Below are positions 45,829 to 54,189 of a DNA stretch of 64,000 bases, piece by piece. This DNA is from Parvularcula lutaonensis. Its GTDB lineage: Bacteria > Pseudomonadota > Alphaproteobacteria > Caulobacterales > Parvularculaceae. Location of the stretch: assembly GCF_014651915.1 (NCBI RefSeq), contig NZ_BMXU01000001.1, positions 992,001 through 1,056,000 of the forward strand. Direction: 5' to 3'. Numbering within the stretch: the first letter of the stretch is position 1; each line of letters begins with the position of its first letter. The position numbers and the translations under genes are program-made. The notes under the pieces are model-generated. The model made no database searches. It was not told the DNA's origin and was given only the letters and a program-made list of their open reading frames with translations.

Positions 45829-47238
45829 ATGACCAAGATCCCCGAGAGCGCCCTTCAAGCCCTGCGCGCCGTCGCTGACCCGAAGTCGATCCTGCCTGAG
45901 GATGCATGGGCGCCGCATCTCGAGGAATGGCGCGGCCGCTGGCCCGGCGAGACGCCGCTGGTGCTCGCGCCGGGGTCGACCGAAGAGCTTTCGAGGATCA
46001 TGGCCGCGGCCTACGCCCATGGTGTCGCCGTGGTACCGCAGGGCGGCAACACCGGCCTCGTCGGCGGCGGCGCCGCGAAAGGAGAGGTCATCATCACGAC
46101 CAAGCGCCTGCGCAAGGTGCGTGACGTCTCGCCCGAAGGCTTCACCATGACGCTCGAGGCCGGCATCACCCTGCAGGAAGCGCAGCAGGAAGCCGAGAAA
46201 GCCGACCGCCTTTTCCCCCTCTCGATCGGCGCGGAGGGAACGGCGAATATCGGCGGTGTGCTGAGCACAAATGCAGGGGGCGTGCATGTCCTGCGCTACG
46301 GCAATGCGCGGGACCTGGCGCTCGGCCTCGAAGTCGTACTTCCGGATGGACGCATCTGGGAGGGACTCAACGCGCTGCGCAAGAACAACACAGGCTACGA
46401 TCTCAAGCACCTGTTCATCGGCGGCGAGGGAACGCTCGGCATCATCACCGCCGCTGTCCTCAAGCTCTATCCGCGTCCAAAGGATCACGTGACGGCGTTC
46501 CTCGCTGTTCCGTCCCCGGAGCATGCCGTGAAACTCCTGTCGATGGCGCAGGACCGGTCCGGCGGGCAGCTTGGCAGTTTCGAACTGATGAACGCCGGGA
46601 CTGTGGATCTCGTGCTCGAGCATTTTCCCGACCTTCCGCGCCCGGTTAAAGAGCGGGCGCCCTGGTATGTGCTGATGGAGTTCGCCTCGGGCCAGAAAGG
46701 CATTCTCGCGCAGGTGGCAGGGGGTATCCTCGAAAACGCCTTCGAGGAGGGGCTCGTCAGCGACGGCACCATTGCCACCTCAGAGGCGCAGGCCCGCGCC
46801 CTGTGGACGATCCGGCATAATGCTTCGGAGGCAATGAAAAACGACCCCTCGCCTTGCGTGAAGTGTGACGTGAGCGTCCCGATCGCCTCGATCCCGGCGT
46901 TCCTCCGGCGGGCGGACGAGACGGTGCACGGCATGGAACCCGGTGCACGGATCATCGCCTTTGGCCATATGGGCGACGGCAACATCCACTACGACATCCT
47001 CGGTCCGAAGGATGGCCCGCACGATGCGTGGCGCGCGCGGATGACCGATTTCGAGCATAGTATCCATGATGTCGTGGTGGAGTTCGGCGGGTCGATCTCG
47101 GCCGAGCACGGTATCGGCCAGCTCAAGCGTGACGAGCTTGCCGAGCGGAAGAGCCCGGTGGAGATGGACCTGATGCGGGCGATCAAGCACGCGATCGACC
47201 CCAAGGGCCTGATGAATCCTGGCAAGCTGCTCGGATAA
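45829..47238 (+). CDS. FAD-linked 2-hydroxyacid dehydrogenase (D2HGDH/GlcD-like)
   Basis: Flavoprotein oxidising a D-2-hydroxyacid. The 469-aa protein has the PCMH FAD-binding domain (VVPQGGNTGLVGGGA, SIGAEGTANIGGVLSTNAGGVHVLRYGNARDLALGLEVVLPDG, GGEGTLGIITAAVLKLYP) and the FAD-oxidase C domain (CVKCDVSVPIASIP, AFGHMGDGNIHYDI, SAEHGIGQLKRDEL, KHAIDPKGLMNPGKLL). Closest to D-2-hydroxyglutarate dehydrogenase and D-lactate dehydrogenase; the exact substrate is not certain. ATG 45829. Monocistronic. Confidence 0.9.
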   Translation: MTKIPESALQALRAVADPKSILPEDAWAPHLEEWRGRWPGETPLVLAPGSTEELSRIMAAAYAHGVAVVPQGGNTGLVGGGAAKGEVIITTKRLRKVRDVSPEGFTMTLEAGITLQEAQQEAEKADRLFPLSIGAEGTANIGGVLSTNAGGVHVLRYGNARDLALGLEVVLPDGRIWEGLNALRKNNTGYDLKHLFIGGEGTLGIITAAVLKLYPRPKDHVTAFLAVPSPEHAVKLLSMAQDRSGGQLGSFELMNAGTVDLVLEHFPDLPRPVKERAPWYVLMEFASGQKGILAQVAGGILENAFEEGLVSDGTIATSEAQARALWTIRHNASEAMKNDPSPCVKCDVSVPIASIPAFLRRADETVHGMEPGARIIAFGHMGDGNIHYDILGPKDGPHDAWRARMTDFEHSIHDVVVEFGGSISAEHGIGQLKRDELAERKSPVEMDLMRAIKHAIDPKGLMNPGKLLG

Positions 47239-47257
47239 CCGAGGCGCAATTCAAGGA

Positions 47258-47276
47258 GATGGGCAAAATGCCCATC
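47258..47276. repeat. Perfect 8-bp hairpin after the FAD dehydrogenase gene
   Basis: GATGGGCA (47258-47265) and TGCCCATC (47269-47276), loop AAA, 20 bases after the stop codon. No T-run follows, so it may be a weak terminator or stabilising 3' structure, or part of the promoter region of the kinase gene. Confidence 0.45.
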
Positions 47277-47347
47277 CCGAGCTAGGTTACGCTATCGAAA
47301 GCCTGAAACGTCCAGGGAAATTAGCGTCATTGGCGAGGAAGCGTAAC

Positions 47348-48415
47348 ATGTCGGTCCTGTCCGAGCTCACTGGAATCCTTGGCGGGACCAACGCCCACAT
47401 CCTGCTGGCCGCGCTGGAACAGCTTGGCGAAGGCGTCATCGTTGCCGATACCGAGGGCAAGCTGATCTACGTCAATTCGGCTGCCGAGGCGCTCCACGGC
47501 GTCAAGGAACTGGACGTGGAGCCAGACAGGTATTCGGAAACCTACCACCTCCTGACCCCCGAGGGGGAGCCCCACCCCTTCGAGGACCTGCCCCTGGCAC
47601 GCGCCGTGATGAAGGGCGAGACCGTCGAGAACGCACATTGGAAGATACGCAGGCCCGACGGGACGGAAGTCGACGCTGTCGGTACGGCGCGGCCGGTTCT
47701 TGATGAGAACGGCAAGCAGGTCGCCTCGGTTCTCACGATCTTCGACCGGACCGAAGACCTGCGTCGCCAGCGCGAACTCGACACCGCGCTCGCGGCCAAG
47801 GAGACGCTGCTCTACGAAGTGAATCACCGGGTGAAGAACAACCTCGCCATCGTCTCGTCGATGATGCGGATCCAGGCGCGTGCGGTGGAGGACAAAGCGG
47901 CCAAGAGGCTCTTCGAGGAGGCGTCGAGCAGGGTCCATACCCTCGCGGAACTCCACCGGAAGCTCTATCAGACCGGCCAGCACAACAAGATCGAAATCGT
48001 CAGCTATCTCTGCGAAAATGTCGAGGAAACTGTCGAAGCGCTTTCCTCGGGCAAGACCGTCTCCGTGCGGACCAAGACGAACGGGGTCGCAGACATGACC
48101 CTCGACAGGGCAGTGCCGTTCGTGCTGGCGGTCAACGAGCTGACGGTGAACTCCATGAAGCACGCCTTCGCGGACACCCCCGATCCACGGATCGAGCTGG
48201 AGATCGATGTGACGGAGACGGCCGTGGACGTGGTCTACCGTGACAATGGCTGCGGAATTTCCGAGGCATGCTATCAGCAAGCCATGAAAAGCCGTGGCCT
48301 CGGGCGGGCGTTGATCCTCAACCTGTCGAGCCAGCTTTCTGCAACCGTCGACGTCCTGACGGACCAGAAGGGCTATTGCGCCAATATCAGTGTGCCGATC
48401 GAGGCAGTCCGCTGA
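47348..48415 (+). CDS. PAS domain sensor histidine kinase, HisKA_2 type
   Basis: A 355-aa soluble kinase with no membrane helix. PAS domain about residues 18-135 (LGEGVIVADTEGKLIYVNSAAEALHGV...SVLTIFDRTEDL), then the HPK11/HisKA_2 phospho-acceptor ALAAKETLLYEVNHRVKNNLAIVSSMMRIQA (His160), then an ATPase domain (VLAVNELTVNSMKHAF, VVYRDNGCGISE). Kinases of this class often feed the general stress response (PhyR/EcfG) or light/redox signalling. No response regulator is nearby. ATG 47348 is preceded by GAGGAA. Confidence 0.9.
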   Translation: MSVLSELTGILGGTNAHILLAALEQLGEGVIVADTEGKLIYVNSAAEALHGVKELDVEPDRYSETYHLLTPEGEPHPFEDLPLARAVMKGETVENAHWKIRRPDGTEVDAVGTARPVLDENGKQVASVLTIFDRTEDLRRQRELDTALAAKETLLYEVNHRVKNNLAIVSSMMRIQARAVEDKAAKRLFEEASSRVHTLAELHRKLYQTGQHNKIEIVSYLCENVEETVEALSSGKTVSVRTKTNGVADMTLDRAVPFVLAVNELTVNSMKHAFADTPDPRIELEIDVTETAVDVVYRDNGCGISEACYQQAMKSRGLGRALILNLSSQLSATVDVLTDQKGYCANISVPIEAVR

Positions 48416-48466
48416 GGCGCGCCAGCGCCCCTGTCAATGCACGCTCGGCTCGGCTACATGCCCGTC

Positions 48467-49225
48467 ATGCTGATTGTCCTGTCCCCTGCCAAGAACCTGA
48501 ATTTCGAGCCCGTCGACCTGCGCGTTGAAACCACGGCCCCGCGCTTCCCCGAGCAGACGGAAAAGCTTGTCAGCGTGCTGCAGAAAAAGTCGGCGCGGCA
48601 GCTTGGCGAGCTCATGGGCCTGTCGGAGAACCTCTCGACCCTCAATGCCGAGCGCTACCGGGCCTTTGGCGAGCAATCGAGGAAACCAGCGATCCTCGCC
48701 TTCAACGGCGATGTCTATCGCGGCTTCGACGCGGGCACGCTCGACGCCGACGGGCTGCAAGCGGCGCAGGACCGGGTGCGAATCCTCTCGGGCCTCTACG
48801 GCATCCTGCGTCCCCTCGACGAGATCGAGCCCTACCGCCTCGAAATGGGGACGAGACTCAAGGTCGGACGCGGGGAGAGCCTCTATGACTATTGGGGCGA
48901 CCTTCTGGCAAAGTCCCTCGACGAGGAACTCGGCGGCCAAGCCCTCGTGAACTGTGCCTCGAACGAGTACTTCAAGGCCGTGAAAGGGGTGAAAAGCCCG
49001 GTCATCACGTGCCATTTCAAGGAGGAGAAAGAAGGGAAGCTGCGCACCCTCGGCTTCTTCGCCAAGACCGCGCGCGGGATGATGGCGCGCTACGCCGTCG
49101 ATCACCGCATCGACGATCCCGAGGGCCTCAAGGATTTCCGTGGCGGGGGCTACCGCTTCAACCTGCAGGCATCGACTCCCCGCGACTGGGTTTTCAGCCG
49201 GCCGCAGCCGCCCAAGGCATCCTGA
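48467..49225 (+). CDS. yaaA: Peroxide stress protein YaaA
   Basis: A 252-aa member of the YaaA/DUF328 family, which lowers free iron and protects against hydrogen peroxide. The signature N-terminus MLIVLSPAKNLNFEPVDLR, PAILAFNGDVYRGFDA, LSGLYGILRPLDEIEPYRLEMGTRLK and VNCASNEYFKAV are all visible. Start at 48467 matches the family; an ATG three codons upstream exists. Normal length. Confidence 0.93.
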   Translation: MLIVLSPAKNLNFEPVDLRVETTAPRFPEQTEKLVSVLQKKSARQLGELMGLSENLSTLNAERYRAFGEQSRKPAILAFNGDVYRGFDAGTLDADGLQAAQDRVRILSGLYGILRPLDEIEPYRLEMGTRLKVGRGESLYDYWGDLLAKSLDEELGGQALVNCASNEYFKAVKGVKSPVITCHFKEEKEGKLRTLGFFAKTARGMMARYAVDHRIDDPEGLKDFRGGGYRFNLQASTPRDWVFSRPQPPKAS

Positions 49226-49283
49226 TTTCGGCTTGCCGCAGGGCGCTGGAGATCTTAACGTTCTGTTGACCAAGGAGGGCAGC

Positions 49284-49871
49284 ATGTTCCGAATTCTCGC
49301 CATTCTCGCGGCCTTTGCAGCTTCGGTGGCCAGCGCGCAGATTCCTGCGAAGCTCGCGCGGACGCTGCTTCCCGATGTCAGCGCGGAAACGATCCGCCCG
49401 GTCCTGCGTCAGCAGGGCCTGACGCCCGAAACCCAGACGATCTCCGGCCGGGATGTCCTGGTCCTCCGGTCCGACCGGCATGCGATCATCCTGCAGCCGC
49501 GCGTCTGCAACCCGAAATGCACCGGGCTCCTGATGATCACGCTGATGGAAGGCTCGGCGCCGAGCCATCTCGTCAACGACTTCAACCAGGAAACGCCGCC
49601 CACCATGGCCTATACCCAGAACGGTGCCACGGTCCTGTCGCGCTACCTGATCGCCGATCACGGCATCACGGCGGGCACCCTGCTGGTGAATATCGGTGTT
49701 TTTGACGAGACCGTGCGCAAATGGCTTTCGAACCAGCGGGCCAGCAGCCTCTCCGTGTCGCTGGCCGAGCAGGGTCCGGCGCCCGAAATCGACACGGAAA
49801 CGCGAGAACTTTTGAGCGAGATCCGTCGCCGTCCCGAGCTCATCAGCGGCCGGATCCAGTCCGCCTACTGA
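49284..49871 (+). CDS. YbjN-like periplasmic protein
   Basis: A 195-aa exported protein: signal MFRILAILAAFAASVASAQIP (cleavage after SAQ or ASA). The body is VLRQQGLTPETQTISGRDVLVL, CNPKCTGLLMITLME, HLVNDFNQETPPTMAYTQNGATVLSRYLIADHGITAGTLLVNIGVFDETVRKWL. The C-x3-C, V-N-D-F-N and ryL..D.GIT pattern matches alphaproteobacterial YbjN-domain proteins (type III chaperone-like fold). Function unknown. GGAGG Shine-Dalgarno before ATG 49284. Its stop codon abuts the convergent neighbour's stop. Confidence 0.75.
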   Translation: MFRILAILAAFAASVASAQIPAKLARTLLPDVSAETIRPVLRQQGLTPETQTISGRDVLVLRSDRHAIILQPRVCNPKCTGLLMITLMEGSAPSHLVNDFNQETPPTMAYTQNGATVLSRYLIADHGITAGTLLVNIGVFDETVRKWLSNQRASSLSVSLAEQGPAPEIDTETRELLSEIRRRPELISGRIQSAY

Positions 49872-50636
49872 TCAGACGAAAATATCCAGGATCGTCCCGA
49901 GGATGCCGCCGCTCGCCTGTGCGGAAAGCGGCACTTCGGTCTGGATGATGACGTCGCCCGTGCCCGAGAGCCTGACGTTCTCGGCCTCGCCGCTTTTAAG
50001 GTATTGCGCGCCGGTGAAGACTTTCCCGTGGGCGGAAAAATCCCCGCGAACAGCCGCGACATAGTTGGTGTCCACGATCACCGGCTCGCTCGAAAGCTTC
50101 TGCCGGAAGCTGCGCCCCGGCGCCTTGATCCACACGGTGCCCTCGCCCGTCACCTCTGTCAGGGTCCAGAACTCCCGCTTCGCCACGCGCCGGGTGACGA
50201 AGGACAGCGTCCCCCTGTGGCCGAGATAGAGCGAGGGCTGGAGCCAGACCGGTTCCTCGCCTGAAACCGGCAGCCCGATCACGGTGCCGTGGAAGTCACG
50301 TCCCGCGATGATCTTCACCAGTCCGCGCGCCTCGAACCGGTTGGCCCAGAGGTTCTGGCCGGAGAAAAGGCCGAGGAGCGGAAGGCCCCTCTTGGCGATC
50401 CGCTCCGTCGTCATGTGGAAATCGCCGCTGGCGAACATGAGGGACGAGCGGCGGGCATAGGCCGTCTCGCCCTTTTCGAGGTCGAAGGTCAGGACATGGT
50501 TGTCGAGGACCTGGTCCTGCCTGAGGGCCACCTCGGCCTGGCCTTCCTCGCGGCCAAGGACGGGCAGGCGTTTCAACGCCTCGCCAAGGCGGGCGCGGCG
50601 GGCAGCGAGCGGGAGTTCGGGCAGGCGCCTGGTCAT
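49872..50636 (-). CDS. AIM24-like (DUF124) family protein
   Basis: A 254-aa protein rich in beta-strands and glycine: VLTFDLEKGETAYARRSSLMFASGDFHMTT, GLFSGQNLWANRFEARGLVKIIAGRDFHGTVIGLPV, WLQPSLYLGHRGTLSF, WTLTEVTGEGTVWIKAPG, YVAAVRGDF. This resembles the AIM24/TIGR00266 family (trifunctional beta-barrel fold), whose role is unknown. The C-terminus ASGGILGTILDIFV is hydrophobic. Divergent from pth; convergent with the YbjN-like gene, the two stops touching (TGATCA). Confidence 0.75.
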   Translation of the reverse strand: MTRRLPELPLAARRARLGEALKRLPVLGREEGQAEVALRQDQVLDNHVLTFDLEKGETAYARRSSLMFASGDFHMTTERIAKRGLPLLGLFSGQNLWANRFEARGLVKIIAGRDFHGTVIGLPVSGEEPVWLQPSLYLGHRGTLSFVTRRVAKREFWTLTEVTGEGTVWIKAPGRSFRQKLSSEPVIVDTNYVAAVRGDFSAHGKVFTGAQYLKSGEAENVRLSGTGDVIIQTEVPLSAQASGGILGTILDIFV

Positions 50637-50714
50637 CGGACCTATATAGGGACGCCGCGCTCAAGGCGCCCCCCCCCCTTTCCTTCCTCCGCGAGCTTTG
50701 CTCCTAAGGAAGGT

Positions 50715-51404
50715 ATGTTTCTACTCGTCGGCCTCGGAAATCCGGGCTCCAAATATCAGGCCAACCGGCACAATGCGGGCTTCATGGCGATCGATGCCAT
50801 CGCCGAAGCGCAAGGAATGCCCTCGTTCCGGTCGAAATTTCAGGCCGAGGTCACCGAAGGGCGCCTCGGACGTGAGCGGGCGATGCTGCTCAAGCCCCAG
50901 ACCTATTACAACGAGGCAGGCCGCGCGGTGCAGGAGGCCTGCCGCTTCCACAAGATCCCTCCGGAGGACGTTATCGTCTTCCATGACGAGATCGACCTCG
51001 CCCCCGGCAAGCTCCGTATCAAGAAGGGCGGCGGACTCGCAGGCAATAACGGCCTCAAGTCGATCGCCGCGCACCTTTCCCCCGATGTCTGGCGCTGCCG
51101 CATCGGGATCGGCCATCCGGGGCACAAGGATGCCGTGACCCACCATGTGCTGAGGGACTTCTCCAAGGAGGAGCGCGAGGGCTGGCTTGATGAGATGCTG
51201 GCGCGCATGGGCCCGGCCGCGGAGCACCTTCTTCCGCTGACGGAAGAAAATACGAACCGCTTCATCTCTTCGGTGCTCCAACCCCCCAAGCCAAAGCGCG
51301 ACAAGCCGATCACGCCCAAGCCTGAAGCGGCGGCGAACGAGAAACCCCAGGAGAAGCCCTCCGCATTCGACGCGCTGAAAAGCCTCCTGCCGAAAAAGGA
51401 CTGA
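50715..51404 (+). CDS. pth: Peptidyl-tRNA hydrolase
   Basis: Releases tRNA from stalled peptidyl-tRNA. The 229-aa protein has FLLVGLGNPGSKYQANRHNAGFMAIDAIA (catalytic His in RHNAG), LLKPQTYYNEAGRAV, VFHDEIDLAPGKLRIKKGGGLAGNNGLKSIAAHL and RCRIGIGHPG. After the core it has a tail of about 40 residues rich in Pro, Lys and Ala, as in several alphaproteobacterial Pth. ATG 50715 has AAGGAAGG upstream. In many relatives pth sits next to rplY and ychF; here ychF is 6 kb away and rplY is absent. Confidence 0.95.
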   Translation: MFLLVGLGNPGSKYQANRHNAGFMAIDAIAEAQGMPSFRSKFQAEVTEGRLGRERAMLLKPQTYYNEAGRAVQEACRFHKIPPEDVIVFHDEIDLAPGKLRIKKGGGLAGNNGLKSIAAHLSPDVWRCRIGIGHPGHKDAVTHHVLRDFSKEEREGWLDEMLARMGPAAEHLLPLTEENTNRFISSVLQPPKPKRDKPITPKPEAAANEKPQEKPSAFDALKSLLPKKD

Positions 51405-51408
51405 TCCG

Positions 51409-52662
51409 ATGAAACGCCTTCTCCTCGTCCTGGCCCTTCTCGTTCCAGCGTGCACGGAGGAGGCACCGATCATTGGCGATGACAAGGTCAGCGTGACCGT
51501 CATCGCCAACGTTCCCGCAGCGACGGGTCCAGTCTATCTCGCGGGCAGCATCGAAGAGCTCGGCCCGTGGGATGCCAATGGCCTCATCATGCAGGGCCAG
51601 GGCACGGAGCGGACCGCCACTTTCTCGATGGATGACGGCGAGGAGCTGCAGTACAAGTTCACGCTCGGCGAATGGTCCCGCGAGGCTGTCGACGAGAACA
51701 AGTTCCCGCTCGACAATTTCATCCTCACGGCGAGCGAAGGCCTGACTGTCGAGCACGATATCGCAGGCTTCCGCCCGGACATGCGTGTGCTGATGGATGA
51801 CTGGGAAGGATCGGGCGTGATCGGCACGCTCGTCTATGAGCAGGACGTCGAGAGCGCGTTCCTCGAGCTGCCGCGGCATCTGTCGGTCTGGCTGCCCCGC
51901 GACTATGACGCACCGGAGAACGCCTCCAGGCGCTATCGCGTGATCTATATGACCGACGGGCAGAACCTTTTCGATCCGCGCATCGCCAATACCGGCACCG
52001 ACTGGGGCGTCGACGAGGCGATGATGCGCGGTGTCGAGGCAGGCGAGTTCGAGTCCGCCATCATTGTCGCCACGTGGTCCACGGACCAACGTTTCGAGGA
52101 CTACAGCCCGTGGCACAATGGCCCTCAATATGCGCGTTTCCTGAAGGAAGAGCTGAAGCCCCGGATCGATGCGGCGTTCCGTACACTGCCCGAACGGGAA
52201 AACACCTTCGCCATGGGCAGTTCCATGGGCGGGCTGATGGCGATGTATCTCGTCACCAGCCATGGCGACACTTTCTCCGCCTGCGGATGTGTCTCAACCC
52301 ATACGCCGCTAAGCCCCAATGTGGTGGCGGAGTGGACGGGCGAGAAAGCGGATCCCACGCCCTACCTCACTCGCGACATCGAGGAGGGCCGCCTGACCAT
52401 CCCTGAAGGCGTTCGGATGTTTTTTGACTACGGCACGGAGACGCTGGACGCAGAATATGGCCCCGGCCACGAAGAGCTGCGCCGGTTCTTCACCAGTCAG
52501 GGTCTCGAGGAAGGTGAGGATTTCCTGATCCGCGAATACCCCGGAGCCGCCCACAACGAGGCTGCCTGGCGTGCCCGGGTCGGCGACCAGCTCACCTGGA
52601 TGCTCGCCGGCAACGTACCGCTCCCACAGGCGGGAGCAGGCACCAATCGTGAAGTCGAGTAG
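51409..52662 (+). CDS. Lipoprotein esterase (esterase D/enterochelin-esterase fold) with starch-binding-like N-domain
   Basis: A 417-aa predicted lipoprotein (MKRLLLVLALLVPACTEE, lipobox VPAC). Residues about 27-120 look like a CBM20-type beta-sandwich (VTVIANVPAATGPVYLAGSIEELGPWDANG...YKFTLGEW). The alpha/beta-hydrolase follows: RHLSVWLPRDYDAPENASRRYRVIYMTDGQNLF, nucleophile FAMGSSMGGLMAMYL, then acid/His region YPGAAHNEAAWRARV. This is the Fes/esterase D group (COG2382/2819). Substrate unknown; probably faces the periplasm. It starts four bases after pth. Confidence 0.85.
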   Translation: MKRLLLVLALLVPACTEEAPIIGDDKVSVTVIANVPAATGPVYLAGSIEELGPWDANGLIMQGQGTERTATFSMDDGEELQYKFTLGEWSREAVDENKFPLDNFILTASEGLTVEHDIAGFRPDMRVLMDDWEGSGVIGTLVYEQDVESAFLELPRHLSVWLPRDYDAPENASRRYRVIYMTDGQNLFDPRIANTGTDWGVDEAMMRGVEAGEFESAIIVATWSTDQRFEDYSPWHNGPQYARFLKEELKPRIDAAFRTLPERENTFAMGSSMGGLMAMYLVTSHGDTFSACGCVSTHTPLSPNVVAEWTGEKADPTPYLTRDIEEGRLTIPEGVRMFFDYGTETLDAEYGPGHEELRRFFTSQGLEEGEDFLIREYPGAAHNEAAWRARVGDQLTWMLAGNVPLPQAGAGTNREVE

Positions 52663-52676
52663 CTTCGTCAGGACAC

Positions 52677-53318
52677 TCATGTGACCTCCCAAGGCGGGTT
52701 GGCCCGCTCGGACACGAGGAAGACAACCGGGCTTTTGCCCGGCTTCCAATGATCGGCGGTGCGGAAGCCGGCCGCGACCATTTCGTTTTCCAACTGCTTC
52801 GCCGTGAGGAACGAGACGAAGGGCAAACGCCCGAGCATCCGGCCGACCGACAGGACCGGCTTCAGATACCAGTGCCGCTCCCCGAGGCAGACTGTGCTGG
52901 TGATCAGCACGCCGCCAGGCTTGAGCAGCCTGTGCACCCTGGCGAGGACCGCTTCGCGGTCGTGCACGAGGTGCAGGATGCTCATCCCCAGCACGGCGTC
53001 ATAGCTCTCCTCCGGTGCATCGAATTCGGCGATGTCCGCGCACTCGAAAGTGACGTTCTCGACGCCGTGCTGCTTCGCCTGCTTGCGCCCGAAGGCCAGC
53101 ATGTTCTCGGAGATGTCGATGGCGTGGACATGCTCGACATGCGGCGCGTGCGTGATGGCCGTCCCGCCGGTGCCGCAACCGAACTCGAGCACCCGAGCAT
53201 CAGGCTTCAGGTGCTCGCGCGTGATCGCAAGCTTCCTTTGATAGGCTTTCTCGTCCTTGATCGGCTGACTGAAATACTTGGCGGCGATCTTGTCCCAGAA
53301 TTTGGGATCATGTTGCAT
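52677..53318 (-). CDS. Class I SAM-dependent methyltransferase
   Basis: A 213-aa Methyltransf_11/25-type enzyme: FWDKIAAKYFSQPIKDEKAYQRKL, motif I RVLEFGCGTGGTAITHA, VHAIDISENMLAFGRKQAKQHG, CADIAEFDAPEESYDAVLGMSILHLVHDREAVLARVHRLLKPGGVLI. C-terminal helices contain PFVSFLTAKQLENEMVAAGFR. Substrate unknown. ATG 53318 with GAGGGAA upstream, embedded in the end of the upstream methyltransferase gene (11-bp overlap). Confidence 0.86.
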   Translation of the reverse strand: MQHDPKFWDKIAAKYFSQPIKDEKAYQRKLAITREHLKPDARVLEFGCGTGGTAITHAPHVEHVHAIDISENMLAFGRKQAKQHGVENVTFECADIAEFDAPEESYDAVLGMSILHLVHDREAVLARVHRLLKPGGVLITSTVCLGERHWYLKPVLSVGRMLGRLPFVSFLTAKQLENEMVAAGFRTADHWKPGKSPVVFLVSERANPPWEVT

Positions 53319-54099
53319 GGTCGTTCCCTCTAAAATCATCCGTTTCCGGAAGGCGAAGCGGTTTCCTCGCCGCAAAAGCCAGGCTGATCTGGTTGAAAAG
53401 CGGCATCCCCGCAGGCTCGATGCGCTCGACGTCCGACGCTCCTGCTTCTGAAAGCCAGGCTGCAAAGCGGTTCGCTTCGAAGCCGTGGGTCTTCCAGAAC
53501 ACCTGGATCGGCAGGCTGGCCGCCGACGCCCTTGTCGCAGCGATCAGGATCCTGCCGCCAGGTCGAAGCACACGGAACATCTCTGCCAGCACGTCTCTTG
53601 GCTCAGCGAGATGCTCCAGCACGTGGGCCATGAGGACCACGTCCAACGTCCCATCGGTAAAGGGCAGCCTACGGACGTCACCGAGGTGGAGCCGCGCTTC
53701 CGTCCCCATCTCGCGATAGCGCCGCTGTGCCTCCACGAGCATATGCCGAGAGGTATCGAGCGCGTGCAGCTCGACCCGCTCCACCGCTTCGCGGAGGAAG
53801 GCGGAGGAAAACGCCCCCGTCCCCGCACCAGCGTCGAGGACTTGGAGCGGCTGGCCGGGAACAGGGGCCGTCAGATCGCGCGTGAAGGCGGCGCAAAGCG
53901 CACGATAGGCAGCCTCCGTGCCGAGAGTCCCGAGAGCCCGGTTCCAGCCCGATGCCTGGGCATCATAGGTCTGGCGAAGCTCGGGGTCCGACATGACCCG
54001 CCGGTGAAGGGACAACCTCCAGGAGCCAATCCAGCGCTCGGCCACGGGAATGCATCCGGGGTCTCGGGACGGTGCCCTGGTTGTCTCTGGCGCGGTCAT
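53308..54099 (-). CDS. Class I SAM-dependent methyltransferase
   Basis: A 263-aa methyltransferase: MSDPELRQTYDAQASGWN, motif I QVLDAGAGTGAFSSAFL, HALDTSRHMLVEAQRRY, LHLGDVRRLPFTDGTLDVVLMAHVLEHLAEPRDVLAEMFRVLRPGGRILIA. Different from its neighbour in length and C-terminus. Three starts are possible (54111, 54099, 53997); 54099 has GGAG six bases upstream. It is the first gene of a two-methyltransferase operon, divergent from the LysR gene. Confidence 0.82.
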   Translation of the reverse strand: MTAPETTRAPSRDPGCIPVAERWIGSWRLSLHRRVMSDPELRQTYDAQASGWNRALGTLGTEAAYRALCAAFTRDLTAPVPGQPLQVLDAGAGTGAFSSAFLREAVERVELHALDTSRHMLVEAQRRYREMGTEARLHLGDVRRLPFTDGTLDVVLMAHVLEHLAEPRDVLAEMFRVLRPGGRILIAATRASAASLPIQVFWKTHGFEANRFAAWLSEAGASDVERIEPAGMPLFNQISLAFAARKPLRLPETDDFRGNDHAT

Positions 54100-54189
54100 T
54101 CTGGTCTCCATCGTCTGACCTGGCCCAGATATAGATGCGGAAAGCATGGAGGAATTGCCGAAAAACGATGAGCTGCTATACGCTAATGC
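54100..54189. promoter_or_regulatory. Divergent promoter region, methyltransferases/LysR
   Basis: A 90-bp region between the divergent genes. It is the natural place for a LysR-type operator, and a short dyad ATGC-N5-GCAT lies near 54134-54147. The match is too short to call a site with confidence. Confidence 0.4.
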
